The notes below the pieces were generated by a model. The model did not search any database and was not told where the DNA came from. It saw only the letters and a program-made list of their open reading frames with translations. Below, piece by piece: positions 45,893 to 57,012 of a stretch of 64,000 bases of DNA. How positions within the stretch are numbered: position 1 is the first letter of the stretch; every line of letters begins with the position of its first letter. This stretch comes from Ctena decussata (taxonomy: Eukaryota > Mollusca > Bivalvia > Lucinida > Lucinidae): contig OZ022506.1 in NCBI GenBank assembly GCA_963989385.1, positions 11,365,841 through 11,429,840 on the forward strand, given 5' to 3'. The position numbers were made by a program, and so were the translations under genes.

Positions 45893-46603
45893 ACAGAGAC
45901 ACAGAAGGACCCCAATCATACCTCGCAGTTGCGCAGGCTGAATCGGGTTTTCCCTATCCAAGAAGCCATATGCTACCTGTTCGCGCGCCGCTCCTTCACA
46001 AGTACACAAAAGCAAAATAGTTCGTACCTAGCATTTCAATTCTCCTATCGACGTTCTCCCCGCACCTCAGCAGAAAGCATCCATAGCCGCAGTAACGAGG
46101 CGAGTGTCCGTCCAAGAAAAAAAAAATAATTCGTGACAGCTAACCTCAATTTCTATAAAACATGTTAAAGTATTAATCCGCCAGGCAAATTTCCCAAGCA
46201 TGAAAGAAAACTGTATGTTTTTTGACTGTGGGTGGCATCGCGAGAAAAGGTACAGGAAATACGAAGAACAGAGACTCAGCTTAGCCTGTGCTCTAGCATA
46301 CATCGACGGAACGGAGTTTCTACGCTTCGCTATGAGACCATCAATGGCACAAAAATGTCCCGATCACACTGCACATTTATGCAGGGTGAACCGTGTCTTC
46401 CCCAACCAAAGAAAGCCGTACGCGACCCATTCACGCGCAGCGACATCACAATAATCAAATGGAAATAGTCAACCACAGCTAACCCCGCCTTCTAAACATT
46501 TTAATTTATCCTTCCACCAAGCAACTTTCACGTGCAACATAGAAAATACAAAAGGTAGTTGAATCTAAGAAAACCAGTTTGAATCACGTATAAGTTATAT
46601 CAA
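45893..46603. repeat. SINE-like dispersed repeat, several diverged copies
   Basis: GCGAGAAAAGG(T)A..GAAATACGAAG, GAGACTCAGCTTAGCCTG and CCGTACGCGACCCATTCACG resemble 47515-47700 and the arms at 40209 and 45622. No RNA polymerase III box was securely found. Confidence 0.45.
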
Positions 46604-47478
46604 GTAGGTGATTTATGGTAAATGTAAAAATCTGCATAAAACCATAAAAAAGTAACGTATCTCCCTGAAAGTTAGCAGACTTCTTATTTTTGTTGTTCTT
46701 TACAGGTTAGAATACAAAATAGACGTACATGCTGCTTAAAAAAGTGTTTTTATAAGGAAAGATCAAAGGGTAATTTTCTGCTAATAAATCTGAAAAAAAT
46801 AATATCGTTATTGAAAATTTACGTAGTGCTGAAGGTGCATTATTGCATAATGAAGAGCGTCCTAGCAGTTATTTATTCCAACTCTTTCTCAAATTGTAAT
46901 GTAGACCAGATGAAAACGGTAGCTTTTTCTCAAATGTTCAACCATGTACAAAGTAAATGTACACTGGATGCATTTATTAGATATAGGATAGGCAAGCATA
47001 CCTATGTTAACACCTATATATATAATACATTACTGACATGATCAGTGGTGTGTAGATGAAATTGTTCTACCTTGTTAAAATAGTATCACCTGTCTCACCT
47101 GTGTGTTTTGACAAAAAAAATTGGACACAGACTGCATTTTTTTTTCATCTGCAGCCTGATAATGTGTGAAAGAGAAAGAGTTTGAAAAAAATAATTGCTA
47201 GGACGCTCTCCATTATGCAACAAGATACTCTAAGCACTAGGTATATTTTCAATAATGATATTATTTTTTTTCAGATTTATTCGCAGAAAAATATCCTTTG
47301 ATCTTCTCTTATAAAAACACTTTTTAACATTAACAAATGCTGCATTTTGGGATTCTAAATTATGAGAAACAACATTAAGAAGGCATCTGCTAAGTTTTGG
47401 AAAGATCAGTGTTTTTTTTTTTAGTTTTTTATGCAGATTTTTTCTTTGTCTCAAATCAGTGATTATCACCACCTTAAG
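46604..47478. mobile_element. Foldback element H, copy 2 (0.87 kb)
   Basis: Starts TAGGTGATTTATGGTAAATG and ends AATCAGTGATTATCACCACCTTAA. Opposite orientation to 33026-33824. Both arms are present. Confidence 0.75.
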
Positions 47479-48260
47479 TTATGTTTATCTTAAAATGTAA
47501 CGACTGGAGAAAAGGTACCGTATATACGAAAGGAAGAGACTCAGATCAGGCTGCTCTCTTACCATCACCGTGCGGAGTACCTGCTTTTCGCTGAAAGACC
47601 ATTACAGGTATGGAAAGACCCAGATAATACTGCGCAGGTGCACAGGCTGGTCCAGGCTTTCAAACATCGAAGAAGCCATACGCCAACCTTTATCTCGTTG
47701 CGACCATATACATACCTATCGTAAAAATTCCAAACATTGGGACACCAAAGATAATTACCATAATTGTCGTAAAAAACGAACAATTCGGTCTTATAGTGCA
47801 GAAATGTTTTCAAAAAATGTAGATGGGATGGCAAATAGTGCAGAACCAGATCAGACCGCTCCGTTGAGGAGCATTCTTATTTGGGTCTGCACCACTTGCT
47901 TAGACATAACTGTCCCAATATTTAGAATTTTTACGGTATAACACAATTTACACAGGTAAAGTGACTAGATGAAAATAGTGCTTGACAGCAATCCCCACCT
48001 TCTAAACATAACGTATTAATCCGCTGCACAAATAGACCTTTTTCACATTATTTCTGCGCATGCGCCTATCGCTAAGGTAACACGTTATGTCCCGATAATC
48101 GGCGAGACTTTACACCGATAGGGCAACAGATTTTACGCCTATTAGCTTGACTTACTTTTGCAGGGTCATGGGTCAGATATGAATACTGAGGATAGCATTC
48201 ATGATTTCTGCAGTAAAGTGTCAAAGATTCTTGTGTCTGCCGCGGAGGGGTTGGCATGAT
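47479..48260. repeat. SINE-like dispersed repeat
   Basis: GAGACTCAGATCAGGCTGCTC at 47537, then GACCCAGATAATACTGCGCAG and CCAGATCAGACCGCTCCG, ending near TTTTTACGGTATAACACAATTT. Related to 32090-32214, 32438-32640 and 45893-46500. Several short frames are by-products. Confidence 0.5.
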
Positions 48261-48269
48261 TTAACAAAA

Positions 48270-50880
48270 AAGTCCATCGGGAAAGTATCAGAAGACAGAA
48301 AATGAAACCCTGGTTTAACAATGAGAGTAGAAAGGAAAGACAAAATTATCTTAAATCAAAGCATAAATTTAGGAGGATCAAATCTTAGAGAAATTATGAT
48401 GATATGGTTGCTTGTAGTAAAATTTGCAAAATGCAAATTAACAAACAATGTAGAGAGTACCATAATAGTATCACAAATAAGCTAAGAAGTTTAAGGCATA
48501 CAGACCCTAAATCTTTCTGGAATATGTTGAATAAATTTTCAGGGGAAAGAAAAGAAGCATTAAAAAAAGTTTCAACAGAAGTCTTTTATGAACATTTCAG
48601 CAACTCAACACAAATAATCCTGAGGATGACCTGGCTGAATTTGATCTACAAAAAGTTACAGATTCTAATACTGAGTTAAACAGCCCTATAACAATAGCAG
48701 AAATTTCTAAAATAATTTCTACTTTCCAAAATCAGAAAGTTTGTTCAGCAGAAGATTATGTTTTAAATGAATATATCAAATACTCAAAATATTCTCTACT
48801 TCCAATTTATTGCAAATTCTTTAGCCTAATTTTGTAAAATGTGTATTGTCTCTGATGCATGGTGCAAAGGCTATATATTACCGATTTATAAAAACAAAGG
48901 AGACCCGCAAAAAGCTGATAATTATAAGGGAATAACCATTTCAATTTGTTTTGGAAAACTATGTACGAGCAATTTAAATTATAGAATTAATACATTCTTA
49001 GACAAATTAGGTATCTTATCGGAAGAGCAGGCTGGTTTTTGTAAAAATTATGGAATGACATATCTTGTTTTTCCCTTAAAATGTTGGTTGATTTATGTGT
49101 GTTTAAAAAACAGCATCTTTACTGTGCATTCATTGACTTTAAAAAGCACTCGATTCTGTTAATCGAACAGCATTGTGGCATAAACTAATATAAAATAATA
49201 TCAATGGAAACGTCTTTCATGTTATTCATAATATGTATCAAACAGCAAAATCATGTGTAATGGCTGGCAACAACATTTCAAACTTTTTCAGCAGCTCAGC
49301 TGGTGTCTGACAAGGAGAGAATTTATCCCCAATATTGTTTTCTTTATTTCTAAATGACCTTACTCAGTTTATGTCTAAACACTACGAAGACCTGAGCCTA
49401 CTTACTGATGAAATTCATTCTGTATTTGATAATGAATATATTGAGGTATATTTTAAACTGTATTTACTTCTTTATGCAGATGTCAAAGAAGCTGTGTTTG
49501 CCTTTTGATATTCAATTACATTTATTTGATAGTATGATTGTTCCTAAACTGTTGTATGATTCAGCAGTGTGGGGTTGTGAAAATGTTGACATGATTAACA
49601 GATTCGAATTGAAATTTTGTAAAATGTTGCTTGGTTTAAAAATGTCAACTCCTAGTGTTATGATTTATGGTGAATTTGGTATCACACCCTGAACTTAAGC
49701 ATACAGAGCAGGATTCTGAACTTCTGGGCAAGAAATATCAATGGCAAACACAAAAAGATCAGTATACTACTTGATAAACGTGTGTATGAGTTGCATAAGA
49801 GGAACATATTTCACTCCCCATTGATTATGTATGTTGAGAACACCCTAAATAAGTTAGGATTATCAAATAACTGGCTTTCACAATCCGTTAGCAATTAAGA
49901 TTCTTTCAAACGAAAGGTTAATTTAAAGAGTAACTACACTTTAGGAACTGACTGAATCAGATCCAAAACCCTATCCCCAACATCAAAGGGAAAGATTGAC
50001 AAAGACATCCCAACAAACAATAAATTTCAAGTGATAAGCAGTTCTTTCCCAAATAGGTGGCAACTCAGCTATCTTTACCAAACTAAATTATTTAGACCAA
50101 CAGAAGGGTTACAAAAGACTAAGCAAATTATACGAAAAACATTTAACAACTATTTTTACCTATTTTCAATTTTCATCACAGAAGGGTTAAACTGAAAACA
50201 CAATAAACCAAACAGCACCGAACATAAAACAAATGCATCCGCAACGAAAGTACCGCCTTGGAACTGTTATTCATGATAATTTTATTCAAACATGGAATAG
50301 TAATGTCTTTGAGGCATCAAAATTTACTAACTATCGAATTTACAAGAACTAATTAAAGTTTAATTAATATCTAAACATATTGCCAATAAATCTTTCTACT
50401 ATAATGTACAAATTTCGGTGTTCCAATCATAAACTTCCCATTGAGAAAGGTCGCTTTTTGGGTATCGATAGATATCAACGTTTTTGCAATTTATGTTATT
50501 CAAATGAAATAGGCGATGAATATCATTACGTGCTTCAGTGTGGCTCCTTCTCTGCGGACAGACACAGGTACCTTTCACCGTATAATCATCAAACACCTAA
50601 TACATATAAGTACGAGTCACTCATGACCTCAACTGATACTGATACTTTGACAAGACTTGTCCTGTTTCTGAAAAGCAAAATGTCAAAATTTTCCTCGTGT
50701 GTTTAGAATGTCAGCTGCCTTGAAGCAGTACCTATTCATTCGAGTTAACATTTTAATGTTTGTGTATTTTTTTCTACTTTTTTTCTTCTTCATTTTGTCT
50801 CATCATGTTTATATGTATTTTGCAGTTCTAGTCAGCCCCGATGCCTGTATGGGCCAAGAGTAATAATAAATCTTTAAAAA
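48270..50880 (+). pseudogene. Dead non-LTR retrotransposon 2
   Basis: 5' remnant: KPWFNNESRKERQNYLKSKH, then NKLRSLRHTDPKSFWNMLNK at 48475-48535, the linker before RT. RT remnants are ADNYKGITISICFGKL (48918), EEQAGF (49023), CAFIDFKK (motif A, 49126), a decayed motif B (GENLSP, 49315) and LLYAD (49467). A deletion then joins to FDSMIVPKLLYDSAVWGCEN. After repeat R (49922-50262) the C-terminus follows: SNHKLPIEKGRF...CNLCYSNEIGDEYHYVLQCG (50412-50540), a C-x2-C...H-x4-C zinc-binding pattern. The 3' end is GGCCAAGAGTAATAATAAAT. Many stops and frameshifts. The - strand copy at 52240-52921 is from the same or a sister family. Confidence 0.82.
49922..50265 (+). repeat. Repeat R inserted in retrotransposon 2
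   Basis: TTTAAAGAGTAACTACACTTT to GTACCGCCTTGGAAC. Same sequence inverted at 54463-54820. Confidence 0.8.
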
Positions 50881-52239
50881 TCATGAAATCTTGAAAATCT
50901 TGAGACTTTATATGTAATAAATGATAATTTACTTGTTTTAATCGTTTATATTCTTATTAACTACTAAATCAAATTCATATTTTTATTTTCCTCAATCTTA
51001 AACATCAAAGACTATGAAGAATTGTCTTTATTTTAAAAATATCACGAAAGCTGATGATTCACCTAAAATACGAATTCTGCAATTTCACAGTCACATTTTT
51101 TATGCTATGTTCTTTTGAACTTTAACTAATAAGATGAATGGCTTGAAGAAATATGTAGAAACACAAAACTCAGAAATAGGTATATGTCAGATCGCCGAAA
51201 AGCAACTGAAACAAATATTCTTAATTCGAAATTGGGAGTTTAAATACACACTATTTATGTACTTTAAATTTAAGATATCAATCACAGAATACTTATTTAT
51301 TTCATTTGATTTTGCTCTATCAAATTGACCCCTTCCAATCGAATCCCCTTAAATGTTTAAGTGATAATAGAAGTAAAGGCATCTCTTAATCACCTCATAA
51401 TTAGAGTCATAAAACAAGCGCTGTGTCCACGGCTGGCCACTAGGGCCCCAGTGGGATACATTCATGAGTCAGTCAAGTACAACATTGAAAATGAAAGAGA
51501 TCTGAATACTGTATTTAAAATTTGTTGATAAGCAATCCAAGGTCTATTGCATGTGCAGAGTATATCTTGATGAATGAATGACAAAGCAGAACTGGGACAG
51601 ACAAAGTGGATTAAGGTATGTGTATTTGTTATTGCTTTTATAGCTATCAGATGTTAACTAACGTTTTATCTCACCTTACTTAAACGACGCATGTCGCTCA
51701 TTGAATAATCTAGAGAAAGTGCGAGGCAGATTCCAAAATTTCACCCGAGCCCAATACAGTCCAAAAATTTGGAGACGCCTTGTCCAGGTCGCCTTGTCCA
51801 GGTATAGTCCCATTAGGCACGTGACGTTAGATCGACATCGAATCAACCGCCAATTCAACGGTATGACGTTGAACCGGCGTTGAATCAGCGTCGAACCAAC
51901 GTCGCATACCTGCATGTGTATATATAATTCTACATTAAACAGGGATCTGGCATTTAATGCAACACAGAATATCTTTGGCTCTAAAACGACCAAGTAGTAT
52001 TGGCATGAAATAAGTGTCAGCTAACAGGTAATGGTATCAGACCTAGATCAGGATGCGTAAAGGCACAAAATGGTGTAGGCCACCTCTGCTTCACCACAGA
52101 GCTAGTAATAAAAATGGAGACAAGTAAGCAAAAGAATTCAAGTGACCTCTTTAAGCAAATTGTTTTATGATTATACCAATAAACAAGCTAAAATTGGTTA
52201 GGCAGGTTAACTCCTGATTCGTCAAACGAGCTTTATACA
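50881..52239. other. Unassigned DNA with repeat scraps
   Basis: The first part is AT-rich. 51390-51480 matches 15955-16055 inverted. 51805-51910 is a run of CGACATCG and ACGTTGAA dyads. Confidence 0.4.
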
Positions 52240-52921
52240 TCAACATGTTTTGTCGTTTATAACAAAAATGCTCAATATACTTTTGTCTTTAAGATTTAAA
52301 AAAGTACACTCTAATAGATAATGAAACTCGTCGCCAAGAGAATTGCTCGCGCACAGTGTACATTTGCGATCGTCAAATTCTACATTATGCCGTCTTCCTG
52401 TCTCAATGGGAAGTTTATGGTTTGAAGTCAGGAATCGGACCATATTTAGACTAAAGTTTTTCGAAAGACTCTGAAAATAATTTTCCAATGCAGTATCGTG
52501 TTTAAATGATTAATTGTAGTTTTTACCTTTAGTGGAGTTATTTAGTTTCTCGTGCCATGGCTGGGAAACTGATGCAGGAGTACTGTGACATAATGTGGCA
52601 TAATTCAATGCGCTTTGATTCAACCAAAGATCATTTCGGCCGATACTGCACAAAATTTTTCAACATTGCGAATCTGTTTTAATTCCAGACCTACTGTTGT
52701 TGTTTTTTAATTTGATATAAAAGAAATGCTAACTTTGATTCCTTAACACATTTTACCTTATTCAAAAAATTAACCATACGTGTTTTAATAGTTACTTCTA
52801 TTTGAAAACGGCCGAGTTTAGCATCAATCATGTAGAGTGGGGTACTTTTCCTGGATCTAGTTATTTTTCGAAGATACTCTGTCTGAATTTTCTCAAGTAT
52901 TTCTAAATTTCCGAAACTCAT
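52240..52921 (-). pseudogene. 3' fragment of a retrotransposon 2-like element
   Basis: - strand: FGNLEILEKIQTEYLRKITR and KSTPLYMIDAKLGRFQIEVT (52920-52800), then after about 200 bp of broken frame VRFLTSNHKLPIETGR, CTLCASNSLGDEFHYLLECT (52430-52310). It has the same LPIE.GR...C..C....GDE.HY.L.C block as 50412-50540, so it is the C-terminal zinc-binding end of the same family. The 5' part ends abruptly at 52921 against unrelated DNA. Confidence 0.78.
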
Positions 52922-53253
52922 ATTTCACTTGCGCATGTCAAGTAGATGATTTTGTTCTCAATTAAATTTAATGCCTGCATTTGTGATATCAGTTCTCCAG
53001 GTGCCTTTTCCTCAGCAAAACTACTTTGGCTTCTGGGGGCTGTCCCCCCAAACCCCCGCCACCCAGAGGCCCAATTAATATTATTAACAGTAATAATTAT
53101 TAAGCATTCGACAAAAAAGATTTCTGGATGCCTGTTAGCAGAAGAAAGTGCAAGAAATGCAGACAAAGTTTAAACTTACCATGATAATTTAACCTGTTAC
53201 AATATGAAACTGCTCTTTGTCTGACACAAAATGGGTAATATGGTGTGTGTGTA

Positions 53254-53311
<58 letters not shown>

Positions 53312-53515
53312 GTAGCTGGGATTGGGGATTGGGGGGTCATAAATCTGATGGGGTTGGAAAAATAATTATGGTGAGACATAGGGGGATGGAGGAGGTCGGA
53401 AAAAATTTGGTGAAGCATATGAAAATGTACCCCCCCCCCCCCCCTTCCCCACGGTAATAAATGACTCGTCCGTATGCAGGTGCCAAAGGGATATTACTAC
53501 TCAAAAATGGAAAGT
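52922..53515. other. GC-rich scrap and TG microsatellite
   Basis: 53020-53070 is GC-rich (GGGGGCTGTCCCCCCAAACCC). 53241-53308 is (TG)n. 53430-53445 is a C tract. Frames through these tracts are not genes. Confidence 0.6.
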
Positions 53516-53745
53516 TTACTCATGGAAAATTGAAGTCGTCCCTCTTGTTATAAGCTTTCCATTGTCAATATAGAGATAACAATCTAAGTATGAGGCAGAT
53601 GAAGTGGACTCTGTTGTATATTTAATTTCAAGTTCACAAAGATAGATGCGGTCAATAAACTCCGAAATCTTTGGATAATTCAGAGACAGAACATCATCTA
53701 TATACCTGTTACAAAGCTTGCAATAACTGCAGATATTGTTCACTA
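53516..53745 (-). pseudogene. Reverse transcriptase fragment, probably Penelope-like
   Basis: The - strand reads CNRYIDDVLSLNYPKISEFI, then IYLCELEIKYTTESTSSASY and LDCYLYIDNGKL. The R-Y-I-D-D box with following LSLN and ELEIK..T.....SYLD matches a reverse transcriptase group widespread in aquatic invertebrates that I take to be Penelope-like; I am not certain of the class. Only about 75 residues around the catalytic box remain, with frame loss just upstream. Both aspartates are intact. Confidence 0.65.
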
Positions 53746-53977
53746 GAGGTGAATAAATATGGGTTATGATATATGGTATGTTTTGTGTTTAATGTCTGCC
53801 TAATTATCAGGAAAACTTTACAAACTTTAGGGTATAATATTCACAACTGGTTGGATCGCTTCACATTATGTGTGCGAACAATGAAGGGTCCGATCAGATC
53901 TGCTAGCTGGTCAGGCCTTTACTGATCGCAGATGCGTTAAGCAAAATATTTGCATGTCACAGCTGTTATTTACGCTT
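53746..53977. other. Unassigned DNA
   Basis: Nothing recognised. Confidence 0.4.
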
Positions 53978-54938
53978 TAAGTAAAAAGATAGGCAATGAT
54001 CAAGAATTAATACAATCAAATCCCATATCCCGCTCTCAAACCCAATAGGGAAAGAAGCACACACACACGGAAAAACTGACACAAGTTCATGAAAGACACG
54101 CACGGTAAACCGAATGAGCAGCTCTTTCCCAAACAGGTGGTCTAACAGCATAGACAAGCGGACATAGCACAATGATACATCAAGGAACCACAACAGAAGT
54201 ACCGCCTTGGAACGATCAGCAAAAGATTACTGGGCAACAGGGATCTCCGGGTGTCTCAACACGTTTTGGCTGTCGAGTCCTCATCCTTGCTTCATTACGG
54301 TCTTTTCTTGATCTTAATTGTTGACCGTGATGACTCTCTGATGAGTTAGGGGACCTCCATACGAACCGAACTACCAACTAATTGTGTGCACCGCAGCGGA
54401 GGGTGAGGGTGAAGGTTTGGGCCCAGTAAAACCGGTTTAAACCCCCCAGTAGTTATTACTGACCGTCCCAAGGCGGTACTTTTGTTGCGGTTGCATTTGT
54501 TTTATGTTCGGTGCTGTTTAATTTATTGTGTTCTCAGTTTAATCCTTCTATCATAAAATAGAAAATAGGTAAAAATAATTGTTAAATGTTTTTCATATAA
54601 TTTGCTTAGTCCGTTGTAACCCGTCTGTTGGTCTAAATTATTTAGTTCAATAAAGATAGCTGAGTTGCCATCTATTTGGGAAAGAGCTGCTGACTCGGCT
54701 TATCACTTGTAATTTATTGTTTGTTGGGATGTCTTTGTCAATCTTTCCCTTTGATGTTGGGGATAGGGTTTGGGATCTGATTCAGTCAGTTCCTGAAGTG
54801 TAGTTACTCTTTAAATTAAACTAGTTTTACGGGATCCAAACCTCGCCCTCTGCTTCTGCGGTTGTTCGAAATATTTAGTTAATTGTTTGGTCCGCAGGAA
54901 ATGTTCCTAGCCCATCAATGAATCATCATCGGAAACCC
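53978..54938. repeat. Composite of repeat R pieces in opposite orientations
   Basis: 53978-54215 is R in + orientation (AAAGATAGGCAATGATCAAG to GTACCGCCTTGGAACG). 54236-54820 is R in - orientation (matches 43085-43680 and 49922-50265). 54826-54938 (CCAAACCTCGCCCTCTGC to TCATCATCGGAAAC) is + again and matches 62290-62415. It ends about seven bases short of the GPCR stop codon. Confidence 0.75.
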
Positions 54939-54944
54939 TATTTG

Positions 54945-55922
54945 TTATACCATATCGTTTTGACAACGGCCAAATTTGCAGATTTTTTTCCTGAAACCCT
55001 CTCTGACAATCGGTATTCTAAACGCATAAATTATTGGATCGGAAGCCGTATTTATCATCAAGCATATAATTGTCAAAAGGTGAAACATAAAGAACTTCCT
55101 GTGTAGTGCGATATTTCGCCAAAACATTCTAACCCCCGTATTAATCCAAAATGGAAGATAGAACAAAAAGTACACACAGACAATTAGACAAACTGTAATA
55201 GCAGCCTTTTTCATGGATCGTATATCTCGATGATTCCTCACAGTGCTCGTATAAAGTGCTTTGAGTACTGCTATATATAGAAATAAAATGGTCAGGAATC
55301 CGACTACTGCTACAATAACTATTGACCATCGGTACGTCTGGAAAGGTATTGCTTCATAAAATGATATCTGTCGTACTAAGATAACAGTGATATGAACACA
55401 TGCAGGTAAAAATGATGTTAGCCAGACAACTGCTATAATATATGCAATAGTTCGGGCACGAATCTGCTTGAATATTCGAAGATGTTTTAACGGGTATTTA
55501 ACCATAAAAAATAAATCAAAGGTAATCAGAGCAATTGTCAAAAGTGAGGAGACAGTTAAAATGTAGAACAAATACGTAGTAAAACAATGAAATATTATAG
55601 CAAACATAAACTCGAAATGAATTTCAAATAAGAATTGCAAAACTGCTGCTCCAATTTCTATAAAAATACAAAATGCCAAAAGGGCGTCACAAATGGAAAG
55701 ATTCACAATAAGTACGTAATAGAGTTTACAGCAAAAATTAGATGACACTATAACAACGACAGTTAATATATTTATAACGAATGATATCGAAGCAAAAATG
55801 AGTATTGCTATCGCTAATCTTATAAAAATGTCTAAAGGTAAAGTATCTGAAGTTGTTTCCACGGTAGAGTCCACTCGTCTGTTGTTAAGTGTACACGTCA
55901 CGTTTATGGTTGAGTTTTCCAT
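54945..55922 (-). CDS. Orphan class A (rhodopsin-like) G-protein-coupled receptor
   Basis: An uninterrupted 325-codon frame. The short N-terminus has glycosylation sites NST (3-5) and NVT (7-9). TM1 is about 35-59 with N51 (1.50); TM2 about 68-92 with NLSICDALLA and D79 (2.50). TM3 is about 107-138, where the DRY position reads F-D136-L137-F, so Asp is kept and Arg is replaced by Leu; MVKYPL follows in loop 2. TM4 is about 158-181 with W167 (4.50), TM5 about 199-222, TM6 about 240-262 with FYLPF in place of CWxPF, and TM7 about 278-302 with DPIIY (295-299) for NPxxY. The C-terminus is short. Extracellular loop 2 has no cysteine, so the usual TM3-loop 2 disulfide seems absent. Ligand unknown; overall shape suggests a small-molecule or peptide receptor of a lineage-specific group. 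A single coding exon is normal for this class. Confidence 0.88.
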   Translation of the reverse strand: MENSTINVTCTLNNRRVDSTVETTSDTLPLDIFIRLAIAILIFASISFVINILTVVVIVSSNFCCKLYYVLIVNLSICDALLAFCIFIEIGAAVLQFLFEIHFEFMFAIIFHCFTTYLFYILTVSSLLTIALITFDLFFMVKYPLKHLRIFKQIRARTIAYIIAVVWLTSFLPACVHITVILVRQISFYEAIPFQTYRWSIVIVAVVGFLTILFLYIAVLKALYTSTVRNHRDIRSMKKAAITVCLIVCVYFLFYLPFWINTGVRMFWRNIALHRKFFMFHLLTIICLMINTASDPIIYAFRIPIVREGFRKKICKFGRCQNDMV

Positions 55923-56870
55923 ACTAAAAGATGGGCGCTGTTTGCGTTTATCAGCCTATAGAAGCGCTGATGGGTTTCAGTCCCGATATCAGTCCGCTTT
56001 CAGAAGATTTTTATACAATACATCCCAGTCCGTTGTAAGGAAAACATATGAACAATTGTTCTGAAAATGGACTGGTAGTAATCGTATTATGCTGCTTAAA
56101 GCCGGTACTATTCACATTCGAATGTTTAAGGTAATTATGCAGTGCTTTATTCCTCCATTGTACTTATTAGTTCTAAGCTATACTCTGAAATACTTCGCTA
56201 CTGTTGGTTTTACTCAATGTAAATACTTAGGCATTATTGAGCATGTGTAGGCATTTATTTAAGATATTGCCGCAAAGAGACAGCAAGTCATTATATTGCC
56301 ACTTTATATCTTTGAATCGTTGTCTGTTGGCTGTATTTTTTGTGTTTTGGACGTACAAATCACTCGCGTAGACGGTTCTAAAGAGGGGTCACATCATATG
56401 CTTTCCATGAGAATTAGGAGCAATTATCTCTCAAAAAGCCATCGTTTCTGGAACTCTGTTAAAGTACATGCATTTTCTGTCTGCTGTCTGTAGTTTTAAA
56501 TCACCTGTAAAGGGAAATAAAAATTAGAGATTAAAACACGTAAAAATATCAATCAAATTATTTGCTATATGAACATATTATACGCATATTATACAAATAC
56601 TGAACGCCAGAGAAACATACACAAAGTACGCAGCAAACCTTTGCAAAGGTAAAGAACTGTTATCAGGTTATATTTCCAACTCAATTTTCCACTGCTAATT
56701 TAGCGCTATTTGATTGGTCATGAGCGTATAGAAATCGGCGTTTATACTATGATAAATCCCCTGAACCAGAAATCGGGAACTACTTGGACTATTTTCTTTG
56801 CGGCAGTTTCTAAAAATTCTCTGTATAGCTGATATTTTAAAGATAAAAATGACCGAGTTGGAATTATAAG
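55923..56870. other. 5' flank of the GPCR
   Basis: No upstream exon or core promoter recognised. CATCTTTTAG directly before the ATG could be a splice acceptor for a 5' UTR exon. A short + strand frame at 56296-56493 is unconvincing. Confidence 0.4.
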
Positions 56871-57012
56871 AAACGAATTTTATTTTTGTGGATTTTATGG
56901 ATGTGTAAACGCCGGCGAATCACTCACAAACCTTCGGGCTTTATTCAGTTTGTGAGTGATTCGCCGGCGTTTACACATCGATAAAATCCACAAAAATAAA
57001 ATTCATTCCTAT
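56871..57012. mobile_element. Palindromic MITE, ~63-bp arms
   Basis: AAACGAATTTTATTTTTGTGG to GTGAGTGATTCGCCGGCG and back. Arms 56871-56933 and 56948-57012 differ at few positions. Confidence 0.85.

Noticed and set aside
53245..53457. Open frames through the TG microsatellite and its antisense TH repeats
   Set aside because: Dinucleotide repeats stay open in all frames; no gene evidence.
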